The translations under genes were made by a program, and so were the position numbers. The notes under the pieces are model-generated. The model saw only the letters and a list, made by a program, of their open reading frames with translations. It did not search any database and was not told the origin of the DNA. Below are positions 1 to 9,284 of a stretch of 64,000 bases of DNA, one piece after another; the stretch's first letter is position 1, and each line of letters begins with the position of its first letter. The stretch comes from Phocaeicola_A sp045647865 (GTDB lineage: Bacteria; Bacteroidota; Bacteroidia; Bacteroidales; Bacteroidaceae): contig JAZRMW010000001.1 of the NCBI GenBank assembly GCA_045647865.1, positions 1-64,000 of the forward strand, given 5' to 3'.

Positions 1-25
1 CCCTAATAATAAATACAATACTGTA

Positions 26-57
26 CAAAAAAAGGTTGCATCTTGCGATACAACCTT
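26..57 (-). terminator. Terminator of tRNA-Met
   Basis: Read on the minus strand, a 9-bp stem (GGTTGTATC paired with GATGCAACC, one G-U pair) closes a GCAA loop and is followed by a run of seven T. It lies just downstream of the tRNA and fits an intrinsic terminator. Confidence 0.7.
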
Positions 58-66
58 ATCATTTTG

Positions 67-140
67 TAGCGGGACCCGGGATTGAACCGGGGACCTCATG
101 ATTATGAATCATGCGCTCTAACCAGCTGAGCTATCCCGCC
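67..140 (-). tRNA. tRNA-Met (anticodon CAT)
   Basis: The minus strand folds into a full cloverleaf. The acceptor stem is GGCGGGA with TCCCGCT, the D arm is GCTC/GAGC, the anticodon stem is CATGA/TCATG around loop TTCATAA, and the T arm is CCCGG/CCGGG with loop TTCAATC. The anticodon CAT lies at 104-106 and the discriminator base is A. The G1-U72 wobble and the body suggest elongator Met; a lysidine-modified Ile2 tRNA is the less likely alternative. CCA is not encoded. Confidence 0.95.
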
Positions 141-158
141 ATTTCTGATTTGCGGGTG

Positions 159-190
159 CAAAGATAGACGTTTCTTTTGACACAACCAAA
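159..190 (-). promoter_or_regulatory. Sigma-ABfr promoter of tRNA-Met
   Basis: On the minus strand TTTG (190-187) is followed after exactly 20 nt by TATCTTTG (166-159), matching the Bacteroides -33 and -7 consensus. The -7 box ends about 18 nt before the tRNA 5' end. Confidence 0.7.
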
Positions 191-324
191 TTTTTCGCCA
201 TTTTTTTGTATAAAAATGCAAGCAAAGCGATTTTTTATCCTAAAATGAGTGAAAATATGAGAGGATATACCTTATATATAATAAAAAAACATTTATTTTG
301 TAGCCAAATAAGACATGCTGTGCG

Positions 325-711
325 ATGACAAAGAAGAAAATACATTTGGAATACAGTCTTGACAATGTATCAGGCACTGTACTATGGAATGCCATCAGTA
401 CCCCAGAAGGATTGGAAAAATGGATGGCCGACCGCGTGACCGTAAACGAACGTACTTACACTTTCGAGTGGGGAAAAGACGAAGTGAAACGAGCAGAGCT
501 GATTACCCGACGCTCCAATTCACACATCCGTTTCCATTGGATAGACGATGAAGATCCCGACAGTTATTTTGAACTGAGGATAGAAAACAACGAACTGACA
601 GGAGACTACTCCCTGTTAGTAGAAGATACGGTGGATGAAGATGAAGTAGAGGATATGACCGATCTTTGGAACATCGAAGTGGAAAGCCTGTTGAGACAGT
701 GTGGAATGTGA
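325..711 (+). CDS. START-like domain protein
   Basis: This is a 128-residue soluble protein with no signal peptide. The N-terminal pattern, with LWNAISTPEGLEKWM at about residues 20-34, then alternating strands and an acidic loop (EDTVDEDEVEDM) before a C-terminal helix, is that of the START-like/SRPBCC helix-grip fold, as in the short Bacteroidetes START_2 family. Such folds bind hydrophobic ligands, but no ligand is evident here. It starts 13 nt upstream of the LptF/LptG permease, so the two are probably co-transcribed. That pairing suggests an envelope-lipid role, which is inference. Confidence 0.8.
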   Translation: MTKKKIHLEYSLDNVSGTVLWNAISTPEGLEKWMADRVTVNERTYTFEWGKDEVKRAELITRRSNSHIRFHWIDDEDPDSYFELRIENNELTGDYSLLVEDTVDEDEVEDMTDLWNIEVESLLRQCGM

Positions 712-723
712 TAATTAGGAATA

Positions 724-2622
724 ATGCTTCACATAAAGAAATTAGATAAATTTGTCATCAAGAGTTTCTTGATGTTGTTGGCAGGCACATTCTTTGTGTG
801 CCTGTTCATTTTCATGATGCAGTTCCTATGGCGACATGTGGAAGACCTCGTCGGAAAAGGACTGGAGATGAGTGTGTTGGCACAGTTCTTCTTCTACTCC
901 AGTTTGATGATGGTCCCTATGAGTCTGCCTTTGGCGATTCTGCTGGCCACGCTCATCACATTCGGAAACTTTGGCGAACGATGCGAGTTGTTGGCAATGA
1001 AGGCCGCAGGTATCCCGCTCATCAAGGTGATGCGCCCATTGATTGTAGTGGTAATGATTGTGAGCGGATTGTCATTCTACTTTCAGAATGTCATCGGACC
1101 ACGAGCAACGACGGAGCTGTATGCACTACTCTTCTCGATGAAACAGAAATCACCCGAACTGGATATTCCCGAAGGCTCCTTTTACCATGAACTGGACGGA
1201 TACAACCTATATGTGGAGAAGAAGAACAAGGAGACCGGTATGCTGTACGGTTTGATGATATACAACTTCAGCGACGGATTTGAAAATGCCCACATCGTTG
1301 TGGCGGACTCTGGGCGCATGGAGATGACAGCAGACAAGAAATTCTTGAACTTGCATCTATATAGCGGAGAGCAGTTCGAGAACCTGCAGACACAGAGCAT
1401 GTCCAAAAAGAATGTACCCTACCGTCGCGAGACTTTCCGCGAAAAGCATTCGCTTATCGAATTTGACGCCAACTTCAACAAGATGGACGCCAGCTATCTG
1501 GGGAACCAAGCAGCAGCCAAGAGCATGGGTTCGCTGAGCCACAGCATTGACTCAATGACCGCCCGTTTTGACAGTATCGGACGAGGATACTACGCTGAAG
1601 CCAGACGGGTGGCCTATAAACGAATAGAATTGGCCTCAGGAGATTCGACAAACTTGGCCGAAGAGCAAACAAAAAGAGTCAATCTGGACAGTCTATTCAG
1701 TGTACAGACCCACAGCAAGCGCGAACAACTGATACAAAGCGCGCTGAACCGAGTACAGTCGCAGATGTCGGACCTCTCGATGAAAAGTTACGTAATCAAC
1801 GACGGAGACAAGAACATACGCCGCCACTGGAAGGTGTGGTGGGAAAAGATTACCTTATCATTAGCCTGTCTGATATTCTTCTTCATCGGCGCACCCTTGG
1901 GAGCCATCATCCGAAAAGGAGGATTGGGAATGCCGGTGGTAATTTCCGTCATCTTGTTCATCTTCTATTATGTCATCGAGAATACCGGTTCGAAAATGGC
2001 ACGCGAAGGAGAACTGGTCATGTGGTTCGGCGTATGGGTGAGCACCATGGTATTGGCCCCATTAGGAGCATGGCTCACTTACAAAGCCAACAAAGATTCG
2101 GTAGTGTTCAACATCGATGTCTATAAAGCCTTTTTCATGAAACTGTTAGGCATGCGCAGCAAACGCCATATACTCAAGAAGGAGGTCATTATCGACGATC
2201 CCGACTACCCGCAAATCAGCGAAAGATTGGAAAGTTTAAGCATCAGATGCAAAGAATATGCCACGAAGGAGCGCTTTAACCGAGCTCCCAACTATTTGCG
2301 TATCTTCACCCGAAATGAAGACGATACGGTTATCCAGGAAATCAGTGACGAGATGGAAAATATCATTGAAACACTGAACAACAGCAAGGACATGCAAATC
2401 CTGAATGCACTGAACAACTACCCCTTCTTATCAGTAAATGCTCATAAGAGCCCATCACGATACCTGTGGATGAATGTTCTATGCGGTGTATTCTTACCCG
2501 TAGGGATTGTATTCTATATACGTATCTGGATGTTCGGCCGACGGTTGGACAAAGATTTGAAACGAATAGAGGAGACAAGTGAAGCAATCAGAGAGAGAAT
2601 AAAGAATATTAACAAGGAGTAA
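724..2622 (+). CDS. LptF/LptG (YjgP/YjgQ) family permease
   Basis: This is an inner-membrane subunit of the lipopolysaccharide-export ABC transporter type. Three membrane segments lie in residues 12-118, followed by a periplasmic jellyroll region at about 140-360. Three more segments lie at about 378-450. The motif GAPLGAIIRKGGLGMPVVIS at about 390 is typical of the family. At 632 residues it is far longer than E. coli LptF or LptG (about 360). The excess is an insert before segment 4 and a C-terminal tail of about 180 residues with another hydrophobic stretch near 580-605. Long versions occur in Bacteroidetes. Whether it acts as LptF or LptG cannot be told here. Confidence 0.92.
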   Translation: MLHIKKLDKFVIKSFLMLLAGTFFVCLFIFMMQFLWRHVEDLVGKGLEMSVLAQFFFYSSLMMVPMSLPLAILLATLITFGNFGERCELLAMKAAGIPLIKVMRPLIVVVMIVSGLSFYFQNVIGPRATTELYALLFSMKQKSPELDIPEGSFYHELDGYNLYVEKKNKETGMLYGLMIYNFSDGFENAHIVVADSGRMEMTADKKFLNLHLYSGEQFENLQTQSMSKKNVPYRRETFREKHSLIEFDANFNKMDASYLGNQAAAKSMGSLSHSIDSMTARFDSIGRGYYAEARRVAYKRIELASGDSTNLAEEQTKRVNLDSLFSVQTHSKREQLIQSALNRVQSQMSDLSMKSYVINDGDKNIRRHWKVWWEKITLSLACLIFFFIGAPLGAIIRKGGLGMPVVISVILFIFYYVIENTGSKMAREGELVMWFGVWVSTMVLAPLGAWLTYKANKDSVVFNIDVYKAFFMKLLGMRSKRHILKKEVIIDDPDYPQISERLESLSIRCKEYATKERFNRAPNYLRIFTRNEDDTVIQEISDEMENIIETLNNSKDMQILNALNNYPFLSVNAHKSPSRYLWMNVLCGVFLPVGIVFYIRIWMFGRRLDKDLKRIEETSEAIRERIKNINKE

Positions 2623-2732
2623 CAAGAGGCCAGAAATTACAGGAGGCCCAGAAAATGCGACACCCATATAATGACAAAGATTGTCCGGACTCTTGATTTC
2701 TGAAACTAAAGAACTCCTAAAAATTATAGAAT

Positions 2733-3947
2733 ATGGAATTCAAACTGAATACGATTGAAGAAGCAATAGAGGATTTCCGCGAAGGAAAGTTCCTGATTGT
2801 CGTGGATGATGAAGATCGCGAAAATGAAGGAGATTTCATCGTGGCCGCCGAAAAGATTACACCAGAAAAAGTAAACTTCATGGTGACGAACGGACGCGGT
2901 GTATTGTGTGCACCACTTCCCATTTCACGTTGCGAAGAACTGGAATTGGAGCATCAAGTAAGTCATAACACCTCCATTTTAGGAACCCCCTTTACCGTAA
3001 CTGTTGACAAATTGGAAGGATGCACCACAGGTGTGTCCGCACAAGACCGTGCAGCAACCATCCTTGCCTTGGCTGACCCGGCATCAACAGCAGCCACATT
3101 CGGCCGTCCGGGACATATCAACCCTCTGTATGCACAAGACAAGGGGGTGCTTCGCCGAGCAGGACATACTGAAGCAGCCATAGACTTGGCCCGCCTGGCC
3201 GGCCTCCGTCCGGCAGCCGCACTCATTGAAATCATGAACGAAGACGGCACTATGGCACGTATGCCCCAATTACAAGAGGTGGCCCAAAAATTCGGAATCA
3301 AAATCATTGCCATACGTGACTTGATAGCTTACCGCCTCCGCCAAGAATCTATGGTAGAGCAAGGGGTAGAAGTTGACATGCCCACAGGTGATGGACATTT
3401 CCGCCTAATCGCTTTCCGACAGAAATCAAACGGACTGGAGCACATGGCTCTCATCAAAGGTAAATGGGACGAGGATGAACCGATTTTAGTGCGCGTACAT
3501 TCATCATGTGCCACAGGAGACATTCTCGGGTCTGCCCGATGCGATTGTGGCGCACAGCTACACAAGGCCATGCAGATGATTGAAAAGGAAGGCAAAGGAG
3601 TCGTGGTATATCTGCAACAGGAAGGACGCGGCATCGGTCTGATGAACAAGATGCGGGCCTACAAACTGCAAGAAGAGGGTATGGACACCGTAGATGCCAA
3701 CCTCTGTTTGGGTTTCAAAGCTGATGAGCGCGACTACGGTGTAGGTGCGGAAATTTTGCGTGCAGTAGGAGTACGACAAATGCGTCTGCTGACCAATAAT
3801 CCGGTAAAGCGCATAGGTCTGGAAGCTTACGGATTGGCCATCAAAGAAATCGTTCCCATAGAAATAGCCCCCAACCAATACAACGAACGGTATCTGAAAA
3901 CCAAACAAGACCGAATGGGACATACATTACATATCAACGAAGAGTAA
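2733..3947 (+). CDS. ribBA: Bifunctional DHBP synthase / GTP cyclohydrolase II (RibBA)
   Basis: This cytosolic enzyme starts both arms of riboflavin synthesis. The N-terminal half (about residues 1-205) makes 3,4-dihydroxy-2-butanone 4-phosphate and carries the acidic motif DDEDRENEGD at 25-34 and a GHTEAAIDLARLAG segment. The C-terminal half converts GTP to the diaminopyrimidine precursor and has the zinc cysteines in CATGDILGSARCDCG at about 260 and the QEGRGIG motif near 298. The length of 404 residues is normal for the fusion. No FMN riboswitch is visible in the 110-nt leader. The other pathway gene, ribD, lies at 57.3 kb. Confidence 0.97.
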   Translation: MEFKLNTIEEAIEDFREGKFLIVVDDEDRENEGDFIVAAEKITPEKVNFMVTNGRGVLCAPLPISRCEELELEHQVSHNTSILGTPFTVTVDKLEGCTTGVSAQDRAATILALADPASTAATFGRPGHINPLYAQDKGVLRRAGHTEAAIDLARLAGLRPAAALIEIMNEDGTMARMPQLQEVAQKFGIKIIAIRDLIAYRLRQESMVEQGVEVDMPTGDGHFRLIAFRQKSNGLEHMALIKGKWDEDEPILVRVHSSCATGDILGSARCDCGAQLHKAMQMIEKEGKGVVVYLQQEGRGIGLMNKMRAYKLQEEGMDTVDANLCLGFKADERDYGVGAEILRAVGVRQMRLLTNNPVKRIGLEAYGLAIKEIVPIEIAPNQYNERYLKTKQDRMGHTLHINEE

Positions 3948-3970
3948 AATTAAAAACATAACATAATAAA

Positions 3971-5164
3971 ATGAACAACTTATCCAACCGTCTGCAACGC
4001 CTCTCACCGTCAGAGACGCTTGCCATGTCACAAAAAAGCAACGAGCTGAAGGCTCAAGGAATTGACGTAATTAACCTGAGTGTGGGCGAACCCGATTTCA
4101 ATACTCCCGACCACATCAAGGAAGCAGCCAAACAGGCCGTAGATGAAAACTTCTCACGCTATTCACCCGTACCGGGCTACCCTGCCCTGCGCAATGCCAT
4201 CGTAGCCAAACTGAAAAACGAGAACAACTTGGATTACACTGCTGCACAGATTTCATGCTCCAACGGTGCCAAACAATCGGTTTGCAATGTCATCATGGCA
4301 TTAGTGGGCGAAGGCGACGAGGTAATCGTTCCCGCCCCTTATTGGGTGAGCTATCCTGAAATGGTGAAACTGGCTGACGGAACTCCCGTTATCATCCGTG
4401 CCGGTATCGAGCAGGATTTCAAAATCACACCCGAGCAACTGGAGGCAGCTATCACCACCAAAACTAAAGCCCTCATCTTATGCTCACCTTCAAATCCGAC
4501 AGGTTCGGTATATAGCAAGGAAGAGTTGGCCGGACTGGCAACAGTGTTGGCCAAACATCCACAAGTGTATGTGATCGCCGACGAAATCTATGAGCACATC
4601 AACTACGTAGGCAAACACGAAAGCATCGCCCAATTCCCCGAGATGAAAGAAAACACCATCATCGTAAACGGTGTGTCAAAAGCATACGCCATGACGGGAT
4701 GGCGTATTGGATTCATTGCCGGACCGGAATGGATAGTCAAAGCTTGCAACAAATTGCAAGGCCAATACACTTCAGGACCCTGCTCTGTCTCACAAAAAGC
4801 TGCTGAAGCTGCCTACACCGGCACACAAGCACCCGTAGAAGAGATGCGCCAAGCTTTCGAACGCCGTCGCAACCTCATCGTAGAATTGGCCAAGGAAATC
4901 CCTGGTTTTGAAGTCAATGTCCCCCAAGGCGCTTTCTACCTGTTTCCCAAATGTGATTCATACTTTGGCAAGAGCTACGATGGACGTACGATTGAAAATG
5001 CTGCCGACTTGGCCATGTTCCTGCTTGAGGTGGGCCATGTTGCCTGCGTAGGCGGTGGAGCTTTCGGAAGCCCTGAGTGCATCCGCATGAGCTATGCAAC
5101 CTCTGATGAGAATATCGTGGAATCCATGAAGCGCATCAAAGAAACTCTGGCACTACTGAAATAA
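3971..5164 (+). CDS. Class I/II aminotransferase, aspartate aminotransferase type
   Basis: This is a 397-residue PLP-dependent fold-type I aminotransferase. The PLP lysine lies in NGVSKAYAMTGWRIGF (Lys about 237), the cofactor-contacting CSPSNPTGSVYS motif is near 176-187, and the substrate carboxylate arginine is expected in ECIRMSYA near the C-terminus. The sequence fits the bacterial type-Ib aspartate (or aspartate/prephenate) aminotransferases. It follows ribBA after 23 nt and may be co-transcribed. Exact substrate range cannot be read from the sequence. Confidence 0.93.
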   Translation: MNNLSNRLQRLSPSETLAMSQKSNELKAQGIDVINLSVGEPDFNTPDHIKEAAKQAVDENFSRYSPVPGYPALRNAIVAKLKNENNLDYTAAQISCSNGAKQSVCNVIMALVGEGDEVIVPAPYWVSYPEMVKLADGTPVIIRAGIEQDFKITPEQLEAAITTKTKALILCSPSNPTGSVYSKEELAGLATVLAKHPQVYVIADEIYEHINYVGKHESIAQFPEMKENTIIVNGVSKAYAMTGWRIGFIAGPEWIVKACNKLQGQYTSGPCSVSQKAAEAAYTGTQAPVEEMRQAFERRRNLIVELAKEIPGFEVNVPQGAFYLFPKCDSYFGKSYDGRTIENAADLAMFLLEVGHVACVGGGAFGSPECIRMSYATSDENIVESMKRIKETLALLK

Positions 5165-5170
5165 TTTAAA

Positions 5171-5206
5171 ATTGGACTAATTGGCCAGTCGGCCAATTAG
5201 TCCAAT
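5171..5206. repeat. Perfect intergenic inverted repeat, 16-bp arms
   Basis: Two perfectly complementary 16-nt arms (5171-5186 and 5191-5206, starting ATTGGACTAATTGGCC) flank a 4-nt loop 7 nt after the aminotransferase stop. It could terminate transcription, although no T-run follows. It resembles other word-like palindromes between genes in this window. Confidence 0.75.
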
Positions 5207-5275
5207 AGGAAGAATTAGACGAATCAGCTCCCCCTATAAGATCTATTGGAGCCATAAGGCCAATAAAACACGCTC

Positions 5276-7177
5276 ATGAAAAATAAGAATCAATCCCCTA
5301 CGCCAACCACGACTAAGAAAGCCCACCACAAATCCAAGTTCTGTTGGAAACCGTGGATGGATTTTTTGCTTTTTGCCCTAATTGCCGGATGGATGTTAGT
5401 AGGCATGAACAGTGACTATCTATACACTGTACAAGAACATTCACTCTTTCTGGCTAACCAGATTTTCTGGGATGAAATGATGGCAACTCCACATGGTTTT
5501 GTCCGCTGGGCAGGAAGTTACTTCACCCAATTCTTTTATTATCCTGCATTAGGAAGCTGTCTGCTAATCCTAATTTGGGCAGGAACGTATGTTGCAACCC
5601 TAAAAGCTTTCAAATTAGAGAAAGCGTGGAGCCACCTGGCACTGATACCCATCGTTGCCATGTTATGCTCCGTCATCGGATTAGGTTATTGGGTCTATTA
5701 TCTCAAAACTCCCGGATACTGGTTCGGAGAAAGTCTGGCACTGCTACTCACGATACTGGGCACATGGGGAGCACAATCAGCTAAAGGATGGGGGAAATAT
5801 CTCTACATGGGTATATGGACCGTAATCGGATACCCACTATTGGGATGGTATGCCTTGTTAGGAACCCTACTGATGGGAATCCAGTATGTACAATTGCCCA
5901 AGAAAGGTTCAATCCCCCGATACACGCCACTGATTGCTGCAATTGTCCTTATTGGTATATGCCCGCTTCTTTGGTATTATCATTACACTCAAATCCGATT
6001 GGAGGATGCATGGAGATACGGATTTCCAAACTTTGACATCAAAGAATCCACATCATGGATCATGAGCGCACCATTCCTGCTGATGACCTTTGCCTGCATC
6101 GCATTAGCTACGGGATATAGGAAACTACAAGGAATAACCCAAACTGTATCCGCCAAAACCGTTATCGGAATACGCGCTACGGTTATTGCAGGATGTAGCC
6201 TGCTTATTTGGTTCACCAACTTTGACGACTACAATTACCACGCTGAAATGCGGATGTACAGATACGCGGATGAATACAAATGGAACGAAGTGCTGAAAGA
6301 GGCGCAACAATGCCCGGGCAGTCCTACCAGACAGATGGTATTGCTGAAAAACATTGCTTTAATGAATACCGGACAGATGGGAAACCGCATGTATCACTAC
6401 GACAACGGTGGAACTTTGCCACTGAAACGGGACGACATCGTGATACATCTGGCCAACACTGTTGCTCCACTTCTCTATTACCACTATGGCAAACTGAATT
6501 TCGCTACCCGATGGGCTATAGAAAACGGAGTGGAATATGGATTTGACATCAGCAAACTGAAAATATTAGGACGTTGTGCACTACTGAATGGTGAAAAGGA
6601 AGCGGCACAGAAATATGCAGACTTACTCAGTCTGACAACATTCCACAAAAAAGAGGCGGAAGAATTAAAAGAATTGTGCATGCATCCTGAAAAAATCATT
6701 CAAATGAATCAATTCAAAAATATCCGTGAGCTACATGCACATGCCACTGATGACTTGGACAGTGATAACGGACTTTGCGAAATGTATTTGCTGCACAACT
6801 TCTCAAATACCATGAACATCGACAGCAAACTCTTGCAAGAAGTTACACTGAACTATGCCATGGTGAGCAAGAATATCCAGCTATTCTGGCCACGCTTCTT
6901 CCAATATGCCACACTGCACCAAGGAGAAGAAATGCCCCTGCACTATCAGGAGGCCGCTTACATGTATGGCAATCTGGAAAAGCCACCTTTCGACATCAGT
7001 AAGATGCCATTTGACAAACAGAAGATAAAGAACAGATACATCCAATTCAACAGCACTATCCAATACAACCTCAAAAGAGGGCTGAAAGAAGAGGAAATTG
7101 CACAAATCCTGAAACCGGCGTTCGGGGACACCTTCTGGTGGTTCTATTTCTTTTGCAATAATGTAAGCAGCTATTGA
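5276..7177 (+). CDS. Polytopic membrane protein, DUF6057-like
   Basis: This is a 633-residue protein. Its first half (residues about 25-360) has some nine or ten hydrophobic segments, and its second half (about 365-633) is soluble and alpha-helical, with a TPR-like look around LLNGEKEAAQKYADLLSL. It resembles the uncharacterised Bacteroides membrane family DUF6057; that assignment is from memory of the architecture. The next gene starts 22 nt downstream and encodes a CxxCH-containing lipoprotein propeller. The two probably form a unit, with this protein as the inner-membrane partner. No enzymatic motif was recognised. Confidence 0.75.
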   Translation: MKNKNQSPTPTTTKKAHHKSKFCWKPWMDFLLFALIAGWMLVGMNSDYLYTVQEHSLFLANQIFWDEMMATPHGFVRWAGSYFTQFFYYPALGSCLLILIWAGTYVATLKAFKLEKAWSHLALIPIVAMLCSVIGLGYWVYYLKTPGYWFGESLALLLTILGTWGAQSAKGWGKYLYMGIWTVIGYPLLGWYALLGTLLMGIQYVQLPKKGSIPRYTPLIAAIVLIGICPLLWYYHYTQIRLEDAWRYGFPNFDIKESTSWIMSAPFLLMTFACIALATGYRKLQGITQTVSAKTVIGIRATVIAGCSLLIWFTNFDDYNYHAEMRMYRYADEYKWNEVLKEAQQCPGSPTRQMVLLKNIALMNTGQMGNRMYHYDNGGTLPLKRDDIVIHLANTVAPLLYYHYGKLNFATRWAIENGVEYGFDISKLKILGRCALLNGEKEAAQKYADLLSLTTFHKKEAEELKELCMHPEKIIQMNQFKNIRELHAHATDDLDSDNGLCEMYLLHNFSNTMNIDSKLLQEVTLNYAMVSKNIQLFWPRFFQYATLHQGEEMPLHYQEAAYMYGNLEKPPFDISKMPFDKQKIKNRYIQFNSTIQYNLKRGLKEEEIAQILKPAFGDTFWWFYFFCNNVSSY

Positions 7178-7199
7178 TAAAAATTATGAATTGTGAATT

Positions 7200-8711
7200 A
7201 TGAAACAGAAAGTCTCTATACCTTATTATATATATATAGGTACGATATTGATGATGCTGGCCTCATGCAGCAAGCATCCTGCGCTGCCTGAACTTTATAC
7301 TGAATCAGGCAAACAGCCACAGATATATCCAGATTATACCAACGTGACGATTCCGTGCAACATTGCCCCCCTGAACTTTATGACGACAGAAGGGGATGAA
7401 TGTGTTGCCAAATTCAGTTGGGAAGGTCATTCACAGACATACGGCCAAGGAAAGAAGGTACAAATTCCTCAAAAAGAATGGGAAGATATGCTCAAAATAG
7501 CCAAAGGAAAGAATCTCTCAGTAGAGGTATATACCCGACAAGACCAAAAATGGATGCGCCACAAACCGTTTGTCATCCATGTCGCCCAAGAAGAGATAGA
7601 CCCTTATATCTCATACCGTGTCATCAGTCCATCGTATATCGCCTACGAAATGCTGAGCATCAACCAACGGTGTCTGACCAACTTTGAAGAAACTGTCATC
7701 TACAACAATATGTTGGTCACCAACGAGGCTTCGGGACAGTGTATCAATTGCCACTCTTACCAGAACTACCGTACTGACAATATGCAATTCCATATGCGAC
7801 AGGGAAATGGAGGTACCATGATTGTGTCTGACGGAACACCACGCAAAGTGAATCTGAAGACTTCGGAAACCATCAGTGCCGGTGTATATCCGGCATGGCA
7901 TCCGACACAAAAACTCATCGCCTACTCCACCAACCTGACCGGCCAATCCTTCCATACCAAAGACCTTGGAAAAATTGAGGTATTCGATAGCCAAAGCGAC
8001 TTAATTCTATACGATGTAGAAAAGAATCAGGTAACGACTATCAGCGCAGAGAAAAATGAAATGGAGGTATATCCCTGGTGGTCACCCAAAGGGGACACAC
8101 TATACTATGCTTCGGCATACTTCGTGCACGGTGACAGCCTCGCGCAAGATGCAGAAGTCATAGCACGATACCAGGAAATCAAATACAATTTATACAGTCG
8201 GACTTTTGATACAAAAACAAAGAAATTCGGCCCAGCCAAACTCATCTATGATGCAGGAGCAAAAGGACATAGTGCTACCCTACCACGCATAAGTCCTTGC
8301 GGTAGATATTTGCTGTTTGCGCAAGGAAAAGACGGATGTTTCCACATCTGGCATTCTGAAGCAGACCTTTGGCTAATGGATTTGCACACCCAAAAAGTAC
8401 AGCCTCTGACTGAAGCCAATAGTCCACAAGCAGAAAGTTATCATTCATGGTCAAGCAACGGCCGATGGATTCTCTTGAGCAGCCGTCGCGATGACGGGAA
8501 TTATACACGGCTCTATTTGGCCTATTTTGATCCACAAAGCGGACGAGCACGCAAAGCTTTTGTCGTTCCACAAGAAAATCCGGAGTTCTACCAACACTAC
8601 CTACGCAGCTATAATGTGCCGGAATTCATGGTGGAACCTGTAAGCATCAGTCCACAGGAGTTTGCCGCAGCAGCCAAAAAAGAAGCTGTAAATGCGGAAT
8701 ATAAGAAATAA
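7200..8711 (+). CDS. TolB-like beta-propeller lipoprotein with one CxxCH motif
   Basis: This 503-residue exported protein has a lipoprotein signal (hydrophobic stretch ending MLASCS, Cys about 23). PD40/TolB-type propeller blades follow, at GVYPAWHPTQKLIAYS (about 225), VYPWWSPKGDTLYYAS (about 290), PRISPCGRYLLFAQ (about 360) and YHSWSSNGRWILLSS (about 415). Before the propeller lies CINCH at about residues 181-185, a canonical c-type haem attachment motif. Homologues have been labelled cytochrome c biosynthesis proteins, but no such function is shown. It follows the membrane protein gene by 22 nt. One haem site plus propeller suggests a redox or sensing role, which is inference. Confidence 0.78.
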   Translation: MKQKVSIPYYIYIGTILMMLASCSKHPALPELYTESGKQPQIYPDYTNVTIPCNIAPLNFMTTEGDECVAKFSWEGHSQTYGQGKKVQIPQKEWEDMLKIAKGKNLSVEVYTRQDQKWMRHKPFVIHVAQEEIDPYISYRVISPSYIAYEMLSINQRCLTNFEETVIYNNMLVTNEASGQCINCHSYQNYRTDNMQFHMRQGNGGTMIVSDGTPRKVNLKTSETISAGVYPAWHPTQKLIAYSTNLTGQSFHTKDLGKIEVFDSQSDLILYDVEKNQVTTISAEKNEMEVYPWWSPKGDTLYYASAYFVHGDSLAQDAEVIARYQEIKYNLYSRTFDTKTKKFGPAKLIYDAGAKGHSATLPRISPCGRYLLFAQGKDGCFHIWHSEADLWLMDLHTQKVQPLTEANSPQAESYHSWSSNGRWILLSSRRDDGNYTRLYLAYFDPQSGRARKAFVVPQENPEFYQHYLRSYNVPEFMVEPVSISPQEFAAAAKKEAVNAEYKK

Positions 8712-8714
8712 GGA

Positions 8715-8877
8715 AAGAGGGTGTGTCATAATTAACTTTTTAGATACGGATGACGCGGATGACACGGATAAATAATTAGCCATTCGGGTGAAAAGAAAAA
8801 AAATAGATCCGTGTCATCCGCGTCATCCGCGTCTAAAAAATGAGAAGAGGGCATGTTGACACACCCTCTTCTTTTTT
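8715..8877. repeat. Nested inverted repeat with alternative hairpins
   Basis: Arms of 14 nt (8715-8728 and 8857-8870) match perfectly and enclose 33-nt arms (8737-8769 and 8807-8839) with two mismatches. The inner arms contain the repeated word GATGACGCGGATGACACGGA. A competing 8-bp hairpin (8844-8851 with 8864-8871) would end the minus-strand ferredoxin transcript before TTTTTT at about 8840-8835. In the plus direction the outer stem is followed by CTTTTTTG. It probably serves as a convergent terminator; the inner repeat belongs to a word family also found at 10573-10655. Confidence 0.75.
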
Positions 8878-8897
8878 GTTGCAATGTTCCTATCGGA

Positions 8898-9065
8898 TTA
8901 ACCCAAGCTGATAGCTTCAGAAGGACAAACATCTGCACAAGCGCCACACTCGATGCACTTGTCGGGATCAATAGAATACTTTTCGCCCTCGCTGATAGCT
9001 TCAGAAGGACATTCGCTGATACAAGTACCGCAAGCGATACAATCGTCATTAATTACGTAAGCCAT
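8898..9065 (-). CDS. 2x[4Fe-4S] ferredoxin, 55 residues
   Basis: This short gene reads from ATG at 9065-9063 to TAA at 8900-8898. The protein has two classic clusters: CIACGTCISECP at residues 9-20 and CIECGACADVCP at 37-48. Each is C-x2-C-x2-C-x3-C-P, and both are followed by SEAIS, showing the internal duplication. It is a clostridial-type bacterial ferredoxin and a soluble electron carrier for low-potential reactions such as pyruvate:ferredoxin oxidoreductase. It stands alone between converging and diverging neighbours. A -7 box lies 42 nt upstream. Confidence 0.95.
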   Translation of the reverse strand: MAYVINDDCIACGTCISECPSEAISEGEKYSIDPDKCIECGACADVCPSEAISLG

Positions 9066-9106
9066 TTTCTTATCAATTTAAATTGGTTAGTACTAATTAG
9101 TCAATG

Positions 9107-9114
9107 CAAAAGTA
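9107..9114 (-). promoter_or_regulatory. -7 box of the ferredoxin gene
   Basis: TACTTTTG on the minus strand matches TAnnTTTG and is followed by C, about 42 nt before the ferredoxin ATG. No clear TTTG was found at the -33 position. Confidence 0.5.
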
Positions 9115-9284
9115 ATGGTTTTGATTTATTTTTCCATACTTTCAATAGATATTTATTACAATTTGTATCTTGTCTAAATTAAAAACAAGCTTTTTTTATC
9201 CAAAATCATATAGGATTGGAGAAAATTACGTACCTTAGCGGCAAAAATAAATTATTCACCAAATATACCCGTAACAGATTAAAC

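Noticed and set aside
2623..2732. FMN riboswitch upstream of ribBA
   Set aside because: The 110-nt leader lacks the conserved RFN paired elements and is too short for the usual aptamer plus expression platform.
9216..9284. Upstream extension of the acetylesterase gene to 9216
   Set aside because: The added residues lack signal-peptide character, whereas the protein from ATG 9285 starts directly with one.
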